Assembly: GCA_031549345.1 (NCBI GenBank)
Contig: JAVBPY010000009.1
Location: 62,001-126,000 of the forward strand
DNA: 64,000 bases
Reading direction: 5' to 3'
Origin: CASFRF01 sp031549345
GTDB taxonomy: Bacteria; Verrucomicrobiota; Lentisphaeria; Victivallales; Victivallaceae
The translations under genes and the position numbers were made by a program. Below, piece by piece: positions 7,920-19,824 of the stretch. Every line of letters begins with the position of its first letter. Positions within the stretch are counted from its first letter, which is position 1. The notes beneath the pieces were generated by a model. It saw nothing but the letters and a program-made list of their open reading frames with translations, had not been told where the DNA came from and made no database searches.

Positions 7920-9017
7920 TTAATCGAGTTGTCCGACTTTGAGGCCGAGCGGCAGGACCGCCGGGCGTTCGCATGTGCTCTGAATGTACACCGCACGCTC
8001 TTCGGCGGAGGCTTCCTCCAACGCGCACATCACGTCCAGAACATGGAACGCCAGTTCCCCGGAGGCGCGGTGCGGCCGATTGGCCACAATGCCGCGCGCC
8101 ATATCCGCCAGGCCGATGCTGCGCGAATTGTCGTTGTAACTGAAGTGGTTGTCCGCCTTCAGCCAATCGGCGGCGATCCCCGCCTGGAAAAGACGCACCT
8201 CGCCATTGAATCCGTTCGGATCGGGAACATGGATACTCCCCTCGGTACCGTGCAGTTCGATGTTCCGGTATTCACTGTGTTTCCATACGTCGAAGGACGT
8301 TACCAGGGTAATCACCGCGCCGGAAACGAATTCGAGGATGCCCGCGATGTGGGTATCCACCTCCACCGGAAAGGTTTTACCGGCGTTGGCCTTGATCCCC
8401 TGGCGCATGTCGAACGCGCGGTTGTTGATGGCGACGACCTTGCGTACGGGGCCAAGGAGATTGACAAGACACGTCAAATAATACGGCCCCATATCGAACA
8501 AAGGGCCGCCGCCTTTCTGGTAATAAAACGCGGGCGCGGGGTGCCAGGACTCGTGCCCGTGGCAGAGCATGAACGCGGTGCCGGAGACGACTTTGCCGAT
8601 ACGTCCATCGTCGATCAGCTTCCGCGCCGCCTGGTGGCCGCCGCCCAGAAAGGTGTCCGGCGCGCTCCCGACACGGAGATTCCGCGCCTTGGCGACCTTG
8701 AGTACTTCGGCGCCGGAGGCCCGGTCGAGGCCGAACGGTTTTTCGGCGTAAACGTGCTTCCCCGCTTCCAGCGCGCGGATGTCGAGCGCGGTGTGGCTCT
8801 GGGGGGTCGTGAGGTTCAGAATGATTTCGATCTCGGGTGAAGCGAGCATTGCCTCCAGGCTCATCGCCCGGAATCCCCACTCCTTGGATTTGGCGTCGAG
8901 CGCCGCCGGATTCAGGTCGGCCCCGGCGACGATTTCGATGAAATCACCGAAGAATTTCTTGGATGCATTGAAATAGGCATTGCTGATGTTTCCGCAACCG
9001 ACGACTCCCACCTTCAT
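7920..9017 (-). CDS. Gfo/Idh/MocA-family oxidoreductase
   Basis: 365 aa. The N-terminal Rossmann fold opens with MKVGVVGCGNISNAY, and the cofactor-binding region is followed by the characteristic AEKPFGLDRASG (catalytic-lysine motif EKP). The C-terminal half is the alpha/beta substrate domain. The ATG at 9017 carries AGGAGG. Such enzymes oxidise or reduce sugars, inositols and sugar derivatives with NAD(P). The operon with the downstream ThuA gene and the upstream AraC-type regulator looks like an inducible carbohydrate locus. The exact substrate is unknown. Confidence 0.88.
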   Translation of the reverse strand: MKVGVVGCGNISNAYFNASKKFFGDFIEIVAGADLNPAALDAKSKEWGFRAMSLEAMLASPEIEIILNLTTPQSHTALDIRALEAGKHVYAEKPFGLDRASGAEVLKVAKARNLRVGSAPDTFLGGGHQAARKLIDDGRIGKVVSGTAFMLCHGHESWHPAPAFYYQKGGGPLFDMGPYYLTCLVNLLGPVRKVVAINNRAFDMRQGIKANAGKTFPVEVDTHIAGILEFVSGAVITLVTSFDVWKHSEYRNIELHGTEGSIHVPDPNGFNGEVRLFQAGIAADWLKADNHFSYNDNSRSIGLADMARGIVANRPHRASGELAFHVLDVMCALEEASAEERAVYIQSTCERPAVLPLGLKVGQLD

Positions 9018-9057
9018 TTCGCCTCCTATGGCTGTTGTTTTTGGGTTCCTTATCTAT

Positions 9058-9086
9058 ACAATATCCCGAAAAAGGCCCCGGGGCAA
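9058..9086 (-). promoter_or_regulatory. Candidate promoter of the oxidoreductase-ThuA operon
   Basis: Minus strand TTGCCC (9086-9081), 17-bp spacer, TATTGT (9063-9058), about 40 nt from the ATG. An inverted repeat (9093-9116) sits just upstream of the -35, where an AraC-type activator would bind. Confidence 0.45.
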
Positions 9087-9092
9087 TGGAGG

Positions 9093-9116
9093 AAAAATCC
9101 AATCACATGGATTTTT
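9093..9116. repeat. Inverted repeat upstream of the sugar operon promoter
   Basis: AAAAATCC (9093-9100) and GGATTTTT (9109-9116) flank an 8-base spacer. The element lies between the araC-type gene stop and the next promoter. It could be a weak terminator of the regulator gene or a regulator-binding site; the low-GC stem argues against an efficient terminator. Confidence 0.45.
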
Positions 9117-9131
9117 TGCTCACACGACATC

Positions 9132-9965
9132 TCAGCCCATACGCCGCGTCCGCCGGTATTCCCCGGCGGTAAAGCCGGTTCGCTGGCGGAAAAAACGGGA
9201 AAAATAGAGGGGGTCGCGGAAATGCAGCCGGGCGGCAATTTCGCCGATCGGGAGTTCGGTTTCGGTCAAAAGCCGGCAGGCAAGGGCGATTTTCCGTTCG
9301 GCAAGGTAAAGCCCCGGAGGGATCTTGATGTAACGCAACCAAGCGCGGCGGAGGGTGGAAAAAGATATCTTCTCCCGTTCGGCGATTTCCTCCCAATCGA
9401 CCTCGCGTTCCGGATTGGCGGCAAGCTCGGCGGCAAGGGAACGGATGCGGCGTTCCATCTCCGGCATCTCCCCGGAGCGGGGACGGCCGATGAGTGTTTC
9501 CAAGACAATCGAGTAGCACAACAAGTCGATCCGATCACCCCATGCGCCATCGGGCGTTTTTTCCACCAATTTGGACAATTCAGCCAAGTCGCGCGACACA
9601 TTCTCCGGATTCCGGATCGGCCAAATGGGACGTTCCATCGAAAGAAGCCCGGCCCGGCGAAAACCTTCTTCCGTTTCCGGCGGATAAATAAAATAGATTT
9701 CATTCCAACTTGTCAGCGCGCCGTAATCCATCGGCTCGCCCGGCCACTGGGTAATGACGCAGGGGGCTTCCACGGGAAGCTCGCGCCCGCGGTATAGATA
9801 GCTGCCGCGCCCGGAGAGAATCAGCGAAAAATTGCAGTTATTGAACACCGTCCGGACGCGGTTGCGTTTTTCAAACGCGCTGCTGATCACCGCGACCGGC
9901 GGCGTCGCGGCGAGTTGGCGCGAAAAATGCCCGGCGTGAAGGTGAATGGGCGACGGAAGAATCAT
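9132..9965 (-). CDS. AraC-family transcriptional regulator
   Basis: 277 aa. The N-terminal half (about residues 20-140) is a cupin-like ligand-sensing region (FSLILSGRGSYLYRGRELPV). The C-terminal 100 residues carry the double helix-turn-helix of AraC/XylS proteins: first HTH around WEEIAEREKISFSTLRRAW, second around IGEIAARLHFRDPLYFSRFF, ending in the family signature FRQRTGFTAGEYRR. The ATG at 9965 has no clear ribosome site. Its position immediately upstream of the Gfo/Idh-ThuA operon on the same strand suggests it activates that operon in response to a sugar. Confidence 0.9.
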   Translation of the reverse strand: MILPSPIHLHAGHFSRQLAATPPVAVISSAFEKRNRVRTVFNNCNFSLILSGRGSYLYRGRELPVEAPCVITQWPGEPMDYGALTSWNEIYFIYPPETEEGFRRAGLLSMERPIWPIRNPENVSRDLAELSKLVEKTPDGAWGDRIDLLCYSIVLETLIGRPRSGEMPEMERRIRSLAAELAANPEREVDWEEIAEREKISFSTLRRAWLRYIKIPPGLYLAERKIALACRLLTETELPIGEIAARLHFRDPLYFSRFFRQRTGFTAGEYRRTRRMG

Positions 9966-10044
9966 AAGAAAACGTCAAAGGTATTTGCGGTGAGTCGGGA
10001 AAACAGGCATTTCGGGCACCCGTAAAGATTTTCGCAGCCGGCCC

Positions 10045-12768
10045 TCATTTCAGCGCGGCGTCAAACTGCGGATTCCGCCGGAAACGCGCACGCAAATTGG
10101 CGCGTTCCGCCTCCGGCGCGTCGTCGTACATTTTGCGTATACAGGCGCGCTGAAACTCCGGGAGGAAGGCCTTCCATGTATCATTCCCGGCCATCAGGGC
10201 CAAATCCGTCTCGAAATTCGCGTTCATCAGCGAAAAATAGAACGGAAGTTGCGGTTCTTTCAGCGGCTCCTTCAGGCGGTTCATCATCCAGAGCGCCACC
10301 CCCGGATGCGCGACAAGATCCAACGTCTTTTCCTCGTGTTTGAACACATCGGTAACCTGCGCGGTGTTTCCCCGCACAGAATTTAAATTGAACATGAACC
10401 CCACGCCGCGCAACTCCACGGATTTAATCAGCGGCGACGCCTCCGGACGGACGAGTTTGGCGTCAAGCGCCAGCATTTTGGCGTACTCGGTTTTCAAGAA
10501 TGCGATGTGTTTCAGCTCCTCGTCGTTCAACTTGCGCACTTCGGGGGCAAGACCGGCGCTTTGCTCGCGCCGGATTTCCCCGCTCCAGGCGTCCATTCTC
10601 TTCGCGGCCTCGGCAGAACGCGCACGAAGGAGCGAGAGATACTCCACATAGTGCGGAATACGGCGCGCCGCGAGCTCGGCGGAGCGTTCGGCCAACTTCG
10701 TCTGGAGGGCGGCCTGTTCGGCTTTTTGCCGCGCCTCGGCCTCGGCGGCAATCTGTTTGGCGGCGGCGGCGGTTTCCGCTTCCGCGATGCGTCGCTGTTC
10801 GGCGGCCAGGGCGGCGGCATCCTGCCGCGCTTTTTCTTCGGCAAGAATTTTTTCGCGGTTCGTTTCATAAACATTCCGCGCGCCGGCCCGCGCCGGAAGG
10901 GTGTGGAGCTGCTCATCCATCCGCGCATACACAAGAAGAAGCGGTGTTACGGCGGAACGTTCCTCCGCCGTTTGCGCGCCGCCGGTCCGGAGGAAGAACG
11001 CGTCGATCTCCGCGACAAGCTTTGCCCTTTCATCCGGTTTTTCCCGTATCGCATCCATCAGCGTTTGGATATTCTTCAAAAAATCCGGGCGGGTTACCGG
11101 GGGAAGTTTCTCTTTTTTCACAGGAACAACTTCCGCTTTTTTTTCCTCCTTGGGTTCTTCCTTGGGTTCCGTCTTCACGGTTTCCGCAACTTTGGGTTCT
11201 TCGGAAGGGGATTTGTCCTGCGGTTCCGCGGAAACATTCCGGGATACTTCCGGCGAAACCTTCCAGGGACTGACTTTGTTGATGATTCCCGCCAGTTTTT
11301 CCCCCATCGCCTGGCGCCGCACGGGAATTCGTCCGGAAGCAACAACAAAAACAGCCCCGCCAACGGCAAGCAAAGCAATGCCGAACACGCCGAGCACCCC
11401 CCAAAGAATTATTTTCTTCCCGCCCCCCTTCCTTCTCGACTTCGACGGAGGATCGGGATGAAACACGACTGGAGCTTCCGCGCTCTTTTCCGCACCTTCC
11501 GGCGCAGCGGATTCTTCCTTCTTCAGGCTGAGTCCGGCCTTCGCCGGAGGGGCATTCTCAGCAGGTGGCGGCGGGGCGGGGGCCTCCGCCTTTTTCACGC
11601 CGAGGCTGACTTTCGCCTTGGGCGCGCTTTCGGCGGGCGGCGCGGCAACCGGCGGCGCGGCGGGAGAAGCGGGCTCCTCCTTCTTCTTTACACCGAGACC
11701 GATTTTCACCTTGGGCCCGTCCCCGGAAGGAGGGACAATAACAGGGGCGACGGCAGAAACAAGTTTCGGCTTTTCCTCGTCCTCTTTTCCCCGCAGGTTG
11801 ATCTTGACACCGGAAGTCATCGCTTTATTTTCCAGGAACTTATTCAGTTCCCCCATCACGTCTTCCGGCTTCTGGAACCGCTCGTGTATATTGCGGCACA
11901 TCATGCGCACGATGATCTTGCTCAAAAGTTCGGGAATCGCGGGATTGACCTGGTGCGGCGGCGGAAACGTCCCTTCCAGGTGCTGCTTGGAAATTTCCAA
12001 CGTATTTTTTCCCTGGTAAGGAAAACGCCCCGTAACCATATGGTAAAAGGATGCTCCGAGGCTGTACAAATCGCTCCGCACATCGGTGGGGACTCCGGTG
12101 AGCTGCTCAGGGCTGATGTACTGCGGAGTTCCCAGCACTTCCTCGGTATCCGCGCTGGAGTCGGGCGCTCCGTCCACCACGCGCGCCAGCCCGAGATCGG
12201 CGAGCTTGGCTTCTCCCGCGCCGGTGAGCATAATATTGTCCGGCTTAATGTCCTGGTGGACGATTTTGCGCGTGTTCCAGGCGTAGGCGAGCGCCGAAGC
12301 GACGTCGCGAACAATTTCCGCCGCGCGGCGCGGCGGAAGCATACCGTCGCGGCGGATTACTTGCTTGACCGATTCACCGTCGATGTACTCCATGGCGAAA
12401 TAATAACGCCCCGCATCCTCGCCCACGGCATATGCCTGGACGATATTCGGATGATTGAGCTTGGCGGCGGCGCGCGCTTCACGCACGAACTGGGAGATAA
12501 ACTCGGCATCACCGGAATACGTTTCATGCAGCATCTTCAACGCGGCGGGCCGGTCGAGCGACATCTGGTGTGCGAGATACACCATCCCCATGCCCCCGTT
12601 CCCGAGCGCCCGTTCAATCACAAAATCGCCCCCGATTTCGACGCCGCGCACCAAGGCGTCCGCCGGGAGCGCAATCACCATTTTGCATGCATGGCAAGCG
12701 ATGCTCGCGCCGAACGCCTTCGGGTCCAACGGAAGCCGTGCCTGGCAGCCGGGACAAACAAGTTGCAT
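10045..12768 (-). CDS. Zinc-ribbon Ser/Thr protein kinase with a single membrane anchor
   Basis: 907 aa. The N-terminus has a CxxC-CxxC zinc ribbon (C5, C8, C25, C28). A PknB-type kinase domain follows (about 47-320): Gly-rich loop LGNGGMGMVYLA, lysine in AALKML, catalytic loop VHQDIKPDN and ADLGLAR in place of DFG. The HRD arginine is Gln, so it is a non-RD kinase. A long Pro/Ala/Lys-rich linker with repeated VSLGVKK-like phrases leads to one transmembrane helix near residue 455 (ILWGVLGVFGIALLAVGG). An Ala/Glu/Lys coiled coil and a C-terminal domain of unknown fold complete it, and would lie in the periplasm. It has its own promoter at 12805-12833. The targets are unknown. Confidence 0.9.
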   Translation of the reverse strand: MQLVCPGCQARLPLDPKAFGASIACHACKMVIALPADALVRGVEIGGDFVIERALGNGGMGMVYLAHQMSLDRPAALKMLHETYSGDAEFISQFVREARAAAKLNHPNIVQAYAVGEDAGRYYFAMEYIDGESVKQVIRRDGMLPPRRAAEIVRDVASALAYAWNTRKIVHQDIKPDNIMLTGAGEAKLADLGLARVVDGAPDSSADTEEVLGTPQYISPEQLTGVPTDVRSDLYSLGASFYHMVTGRFPYQGKNTLEISKQHLEGTFPPPHQVNPAIPELLSKIIVRMMCRNIHERFQKPEDVMGELNKFLENKAMTSGVKINLRGKEDEEKPKLVSAVAPVIVPPSGDGPKVKIGLGVKKKEEPASPAAPPVAAPPAESAPKAKVSLGVKKAEAPAPPPPAENAPPAKAGLSLKKEESAAPEGAEKSAEAPVVFHPDPPSKSRRKGGGKKIILWGVLGVFGIALLAVGGAVFVVASGRIPVRRQAMGEKLAGIINKVSPWKVSPEVSRNVSAEPQDKSPSEEPKVAETVKTEPKEEPKEEKKAEVVPVKKEKLPPVTRPDFLKNIQTLMDAIREKPDERAKLVAEIDAFFLRTGGAQTAEERSAVTPLLLVYARMDEQLHTLPARAGARNVYETNREKILAEEKARQDAAALAAEQRRIAEAETAAAAKQIAAEAEARQKAEQAALQTKLAERSAELAARRIPHYVEYLSLLRARSAEAAKRMDAWSGEIRREQSAGLAPEVRKLNDEELKHIAFLKTEYAKMLALDAKLVRPEASPLIKSVELRGVGFMFNLNSVRGNTAQVTDVFKHEEKTLDLVAHPGVALWMMNRLKEPLKEPQLPFYFSLMNANFETDLALMAGNDTWKAFLPEFQRACIRKMYDDAPEAERANLRARFRRNPQFDAALK

Positions 12769-12804
12769 ATCACAATCCCCCCAGAAAGATTATCACACAC
12801 CCTG

Positions 12805-12833
12805 AATATAGTATGTCTTTTCAGGAAATGCAA
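12805..12833 (-). promoter_or_regulatory. Promoter of the Ser/Thr kinase gene
   Basis: Minus strand TTGCAT (12833-12828), 17-bp spacer, TATATT (12810-12805), placing the transcript start about 30 nt before the ATG at 12768. Confidence 0.65.
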
Positions 12834-12877
12834 AGTATTTTCAGTCGATTTCATCGGCTCTTTTTTGTTTTTTGTTG

Positions 12878-12905
12878 TTGCCTTTGCGAAAAAGGGGGCT
12901 ACAGT
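12878..12905 (+). promoter_or_regulatory. Candidate promoter of oxidoreductase-SGNH pair
   Basis: TTGCCT (12878-12883), 16-bp spacer, TACAGT (12900-12905). It would leave a leader of under 20 nt containing the AGGAGGA ribosome site of the gene at 12930. Confidence 0.4.
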
Positions 12906-12929
12906 AAAGAAAATCCATCAGGAGGAAGT

Positions 12930-13964
12930 ATGTCAAAAGTCAAAATGGGGCTGGTCGGGCTAAACTTCGGCCGCCATATCGTCAACGATCTTCTCGCCGG
13001 AAACGGCAATGAATTTGTGGAACTCGTCGGCTTGTGCGACCTGGATCAGGAAAAAGCCCGCGCGATGGCCGCCGACAAAAACCTCCGTCATTACGAATCG
13101 CTGGATGCCATGCTGGCCGATCCAGGGCTCAACGCCATCGGACTTTACACCCCTCCGGTGAACCGGCATGTGTTGATCGATAAAATCATCACCGCCGGCA
13201 AGCATGTCATGACCACCAAGCCCTTCGAGCGCGATCCGGATGCGGCGCGGGCCATCCTGCAAAAGGGACGTTCACTCGGCAAAGTCATCCATCTGAACTC
13301 GCCGAGCCCCGTACCGCCCCCCGACATCCAGCAGATATTGAAGTGGCAGAAGGAATTCGACCTCGGCCAGCCGATCCTGGCGGTCTGGCAGACCTACGCC
13401 CGCTACGACGAAAAGCCCGACGGAAGCTGGTACGACAACCCGGCCCTTTGCCCGGCCGCACCCATTTTCCGCCTCGGCATCTATGGAATCAACGACCTCC
13501 TGCAACTCTGCGGGCGCCCGGAGAGCTGCACCGTGCAGGAATCGCGGATATTCACAAAGCGCCCCACGGCGGACAACGCGCAGCTCGGTATTCGTTTTGC
13601 CAACGGCTGCCTCGGGACCATCGGCGCTTCGTTCTGCATCGACAACGGACGCCCGTACCGCAACAATCTTATCCTCCATTACGAGCGCGGCAGCGTAACG
13701 CGCAACCTGCCGGCGGGCGCGGCGTTCGACGATCCGGCGGCCACGATCCTGACATTGCAGAAGACCAACGGGAACGGGCAAGCCCCGACATGCATCGAAG
13801 CGCGGAGCGCCCGCGGCGAAGGTTCCGGCTCTTACCAATGGAAGAATTTCCGCGACGCGATCGCCGGAAAGAAACTTGAGAATGAAATCGACCCGGAACT
13901 CATCGTCGATTCGATCCGCGTCATCAACGCCATGTTCGAAGAAACGCAGAAAAACAATCGATGA
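12930..13964 (+). CDS. Gfo/Idh/MocA-family oxidoreductase
   Basis: 344 aa, starting at the ATG with a perfect AGGAGGA 6 nt upstream; longer in-frame extensions cross the divergent promoter region. The N-terminus SKVKMGLVGLNFGRHIV is the NAD(P)-binding Rossmann loop, and MTTKPFERDPDAARAI is the EKP-equivalent motif with TKP. The second half is the family's substrate domain. It is not closely similar to the 7920-9017 enzyme and lacks a ThuA partner. Its stop is followed 8 nt later by an SGNH-hydrolase lipoprotein, suggesting a two-gene operon in glycan or sugar-ester use. The substrate is unknown. Confidence 0.87.
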   Translation: MSKVKMGLVGLNFGRHIVNDLLAGNGNEFVELVGLCDLDQEKARAMAADKNLRHYESLDAMLADPGLNAIGLYTPPVNRHVLIDKIITAGKHVMTTKPFERDPDAARAILQKGRSLGKVIHLNSPSPVPPPDIQQILKWQKEFDLGQPILAVWQTYARYDEKPDGSWYDNPALCPAAPIFRLGIYGINDLLQLCGRPESCTVQESRIFTKRPTADNAQLGIRFANGCLGTIGASFCIDNGRPYRNNLILHYERGSVTRNLPAGAAFDDPAATILTLQKTNGNGQAPTCIEARSARGEGSGSYQWKNFRDAIAGKKLENEIDPELIVDSIRVINAMFEETQKNNR

Positions 13965-13972
13965 AGGACAAC

Positions 13973-15205
13973 ATGAAACTTACACACATCGCCCCCGCCG
14001 CCGCCCTCGGCGTCTCGTTGCTCGCGGGATGCTGCTCGACGGCGCCATCCAAACTTTCGTTCCGTGAATTCGACCGCCGCGCCGCGGAAGGCACACCCCT
14101 GACCGTCGCGTTCATCGGCGGATCTCTGACCTGGGGGGCGTGCGCGAGCAATCCGCAGTTAACCAGTTCGCGCGCCCTGATCGGCCAGTATCTCCAGAAA
14201 AAATACCCCGCGTCCTCTTTCAACCTGATCGACGCGGCCATTGGCGGAACAGGCTCACAGCTTGGCATCTTCCGCATGGAGCGCGATGTGATGCGCTTTA
14301 AGCCGGACTTGATTTTTCTTGACTTCACCGTCAACGACGGGTTGTTCGACTCCTCGTTGGAGCCGCTGGTTTCGTATGAAACAATTCTGCGCCGCTTCCT
14401 CAAGGCGGAAATCCCCGTGGTTCAAGTATTCTTCCCCGTCAAAAAGAACCTCGAACCGGGCTACAAACCCGAACCCTTCGCCCGCCACGCGCAACACCTG
14501 GCGCTCCAGAAATACTACAAGACCGCCAACGGCGACGGTTACACCCTCCCCCGCACGCGCCTTGCCTCCGGTGAGTTAAAGCTCTCCGACGCCTACCAGC
14601 CGCAGGACGGAACCCACCCGGACGACGCGGGCTACGCGGCCTTCGCCGATGGATTCATCGCCGGATTTGAAGAGGCGATCAAGAACAATGTGATAAGCGC
14701 CGTCCCGGAAAAACCGATGTACGGCGAGTTCAAAACCGTTACCCGCCGCGCCCTGGTGGAAGGAACGCTCCCCGCCAATTGGACGCGGACCAAAACGTTC
14801 CGCACCGGTATGTGGTTCGACGGGCAGTCCAGCCGCTGGATGGGAGACACCGCCCGTTTCGCACTCGAGAAAGGCGGAGAAACTTCGCCCTTGACGGTCA
14901 AATTCAACGGCGTCCTCTTCGGCCTCTTCGGCGAAGGCAACGAAAAATCGCTGGATTTCCTCGTCCGGATCGACGGCAGGAAATTCAACGAAAAAGGACT
15001 CCTTGTCGACGACCTCAAGGGAACCAAGGAAAAAGTCTGGGATTTCAGCACCCGCCGTTTCGGCCCCGCGGGGAACCTCTTCATGTGGCGCTGCATCTCC
15101 GACCGCCTCCCGGCGGGCGAACACACCGCCGAGATCATTCCGGTTCTCCCCGCCGCCCTCGAAAAGGGTGAACTGCGGATCGAGAGCGTCTGTTTCGCGG
15201 AATAA
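13973..15205 (+). CDS. SGNH/GDSL-hydrolase lipoprotein
   Basis: 410 aa. A type II signal peptide ends in SLLAGC, so the mature protein is a membrane-anchored lipoprotein. SGNH blocks are visible: block I FIGGSLTWG (GGS instead of GDS), block II with GGTGSQLG, block III DFTVND and block V DGTHPDDAGY carrying the catalytic Asp/His. The C-terminal 130 residues form an extra, probably beta-rich domain. Likely an esterase acting on acylated carbohydrate. ATG 13973 is preferred over the in-frame ATG at 13961 because AAGGA lies just before it. A GC-rich terminator follows at 15221-15241. Confidence 0.85.
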   Translation: MKLTHIAPAAALGVSLLAGCCSTAPSKLSFREFDRRAAEGTPLTVAFIGGSLTWGACASNPQLTSSRALIGQYLQKKYPASSFNLIDAAIGGTGSQLGIFRMERDVMRFKPDLIFLDFTVNDGLFDSSLEPLVSYETILRRFLKAEIPVVQVFFPVKKNLEPGYKPEPFARHAQHLALQKYYKTANGDGYTLPRTRLASGELKLSDAYQPQDGTHPDDAGYAAFADGFIAGFEEAIKNNVISAVPEKPMYGEFKTVTRRALVEGTLPANWTRTKTFRTGMWFDGQSSRWMGDTARFALEKGGETSPLTVKFNGVLFGLFGEGNEKSLDFLVRIDGRKFNEKGLLVDDLKGTKEKVWDFSTRRFGPAGNLFMWRCISDRLPAGEHTAEIIPVLPAALEKGELRIESVCFAE

Positions 15206-15220
15206 AAACAAACAATTCGG

Positions 15221-15241
15221 GGCGGCTCCGGCCGCCTTTTT
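15221..15241 (+). terminator. Rho-independent terminator after the SGNH gene
   Basis: GGCGGC (15221-15226), loop TCCG, GCCGCC (15231-15236), then TTTTT (15237-15241). It ends only 5 nt before the next ATG (15247), which is unusual. Confidence 0.75.
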
Positions 15242-15246
15242 CAGCC

Positions 15247-15876
15247 ATGAATGCCTACACCGTCCTGCATCCGCAATCCTGGCCGCGTCAAAAAACATTT
15301 GAAGCGTATCGGAAATTCGCCAACCCGGCGTTCCACATAACCGTCTCCGTGGAGGCGGAAAAACTTTTCGCCTTCGCCCGCGAACGCGGCGAGTCGGTTT
15401 TCCTGCTGGCGTTGTACGCCATCCTGCGCGCGGCCAACGTTGTTCCGCAAATACGGCACCGCATCGTGGACGGACAACCCGTGGAGTTCGAGCGGATCGC
15501 GGCCATGACGCCGATCATGACCGAGCAAGAGCTCTTCCGCCAGGCCTGGTGCGAATACATTCCCGGCTTCGCGCACTTCAAAGCGGCGGCTCTACCGGAG
15601 ATCGAGCGCGCCAAGCGCGGCGAGCCGAACATGGACCAAGCGGAACGCGGGGAAGATTTTCTCTGTGCGAGCTGCGTCCCTTTCCTGCACTTCGATTCCC
15701 TGACCCAGGCCGACGCCTCGTTCGATCAAACCGTGCCGATCCTGGCGTGGGGGAAGCTGAAAAACGGCCTTGTTCCGATCAGCGTCCGCTTGAACCACTG
15801 CTTTGTGGACGGTCTTCACGCGGGACGTTTTTTCATGGAAATCGAACACGCTTTCGCCAACCCGGAAACACTTTAA
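15247..15876 (+). CDS. Chloramphenicol-acetyltransferase-family acyltransferase
   Basis: 209 aa, the normal length of a type A CAT trimer subunit. The opening (W-P-R-x-x-x-F-E-x-Y-x-x-F-x-N-P) aligns with CAT N-termini and fixes the start. The catalytic block reads NHCFVDGLHAGRFF, retaining the base His and the structural Asp of HHAVCDG but with Asn for the first His. Such chromosomal relatives (for example in Bacteroidetes) need not confer resistance, so the acceptor is undetermined. No ribosome site is visible: a terminator hairpin occupies 15221-15241, so translation may be low or depend on read-through. Confidence 0.82.
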   Translation: MNAYTVLHPQSWPRQKTFEAYRKFANPAFHITVSVEAEKLFAFARERGESVFLLALYAILRAANVVPQIRHRIVDGQPVEFERIAAMTPIMTEQELFRQAWCEYIPGFAHFKAAALPEIERAKRGEPNMDQAERGEDFLCASCVPFLHFDSLTQADASFDQTVPILAWGKLKNGLVPISVRLNHCFVDGLHAGRFFMEIEHAFANPETL

Positions 15877-15891
15877 AACACAGGAGGTCCC

Positions 15892-16470
15892 GTGAAAATC
15901 GAATGCCCCAACTGTTGGCAGCACTTTGAGGTGGATTCCGCCGACCTGAAGCACGAATTCGCCTGTCCCAACTGCGAGCATGTCTTCCACGGGCGCGACG
16001 CGCTGCGCGCGCCGCACCGCCCGCCGCCGTGCGTCCGCTACGCACCGTGGGGGATCGCGTTGTTTTTCGCCCTCCTGCTTGCCCTTTCGGTGGCACTCAA
16101 CGTCCTCCAATGGAATAACCGCCAGAAAAATGCGCAAACACCGCTGCCGCAGCGTTCCGACGGTTCGGCGGCCGCCGCCGTCCTGATCGAAGGACTCCGC
16201 TCCCGGCTCGATAAACAGGACGAAAAGCTCGAAGAATTGGAAAAAGCCCGCGGCGAACAAGGCAAAATCAATACCGTCCACGCCAGTGAGCTCCGCGCTC
16301 TGCAAGGAAACGCGGAAGAACGAAAGTTGTTGGACGAACGGTTGAAAGCACTGGAAAACCTGACAAAAAAATATTCGCTGCCTCTCTTCGCCGACCAGCT
16401 CGAAGCACACCGCCAGCGCCTCAAAAAACTCACGGAGGACATTGCGCTGCTGAACGGAAGGAAAAACTGA
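15892..16470 (+). CDS. MJ0042-type zinc-ribbon membrane protein with coiled coil
   Basis: 192 aa beginning at GTG with AGGAGG 5 nt upstream. The N-terminus is a zinc ribbon (CPNCWQHF ... CPNCEHVF; four Cys) like the one heading the kinase at 10045-12768. One transmembrane helix (about residues 48-70, IALFFALLLALSVALNVLQW) follows. The remainder is charged heptad-rich coiled coil with two segments rich in Lys, Glu and Leu. Topology would be zinc ribbon in the cytoplasm and coil in the periplasm. No enzymatic motif is present; function unknown. Confidence 0.75.
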   Translation: MKIECPNCWQHFEVDSADLKHEFACPNCEHVFHGRDALRAPHRPPPCVRYAPWGIALFFALLLALSVALNVLQWNNRQKNAQTPLPQRSDGSAAAAVLIEGLRSRLDKQDEKLEELEKARGEQGKINTVHASELRALQGNAEERKLLDERLKALENLTKKYSLPLFADQLEAHRQRLKKLTEDIALLNGRKN

Positions 16471-16489
16471 TTTTCGCCCTCCGTCCGAC

Positions 16490-16518
16490 TTGATTTTTCC
16501 TGAGTTGCGTGCTATATT
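16490..16518 (+). promoter_or_regulatory. Promoter of carB operon
   Basis: TTGATT (16490-16495), 17-bp spacer, TATATT (16513-16518). It leaves a leader of about 80 nt before the carB ATG. The leader contains short GC-rich complementary segments around 16523-16565 but no riboswitch I can identify. Confidence 0.65.
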
Positions 16519-16607
16519 GCATCCCGGCTGAAACGGGTATTCTTCGGCCGCAACCGTAACGGATTTTTTGCGTAACGCACTCTCATAGGAAAGAAAGAAG
16601 GAAGATC

Positions 16608-19808
<3,201 letters not shown>

Positions 19809-19824
19809 GTCGAAGGAAGAAAAG

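Noticed and set aside
10507..12963. 818-residue open frame antisense to the Ser/Thr kinase
   Set aside because: Low-complexity Arg/Gly/Phe translation produced by the kinase's Lys/Pro/Ala-rich linker; it crosses the divergent promoter region and has no motif.
15247..15876. CAT-like gene as an acquired antibiotic-resistance gene
   Set aside because: No mobile element or resistance cassette context, the first His of the HHxxxDG motif is Asn, and base composition matches the neighbours. A chromosomal acyltransferase of unknown acceptor is the safer reading.
16519..16607. Riboswitch or pyrimidine/arginine attenuator in the carB leader
   Set aside because: Only short GC-rich complementarities are present, with no terminator-antiterminator pair, leader peptide or known riboswitch core.
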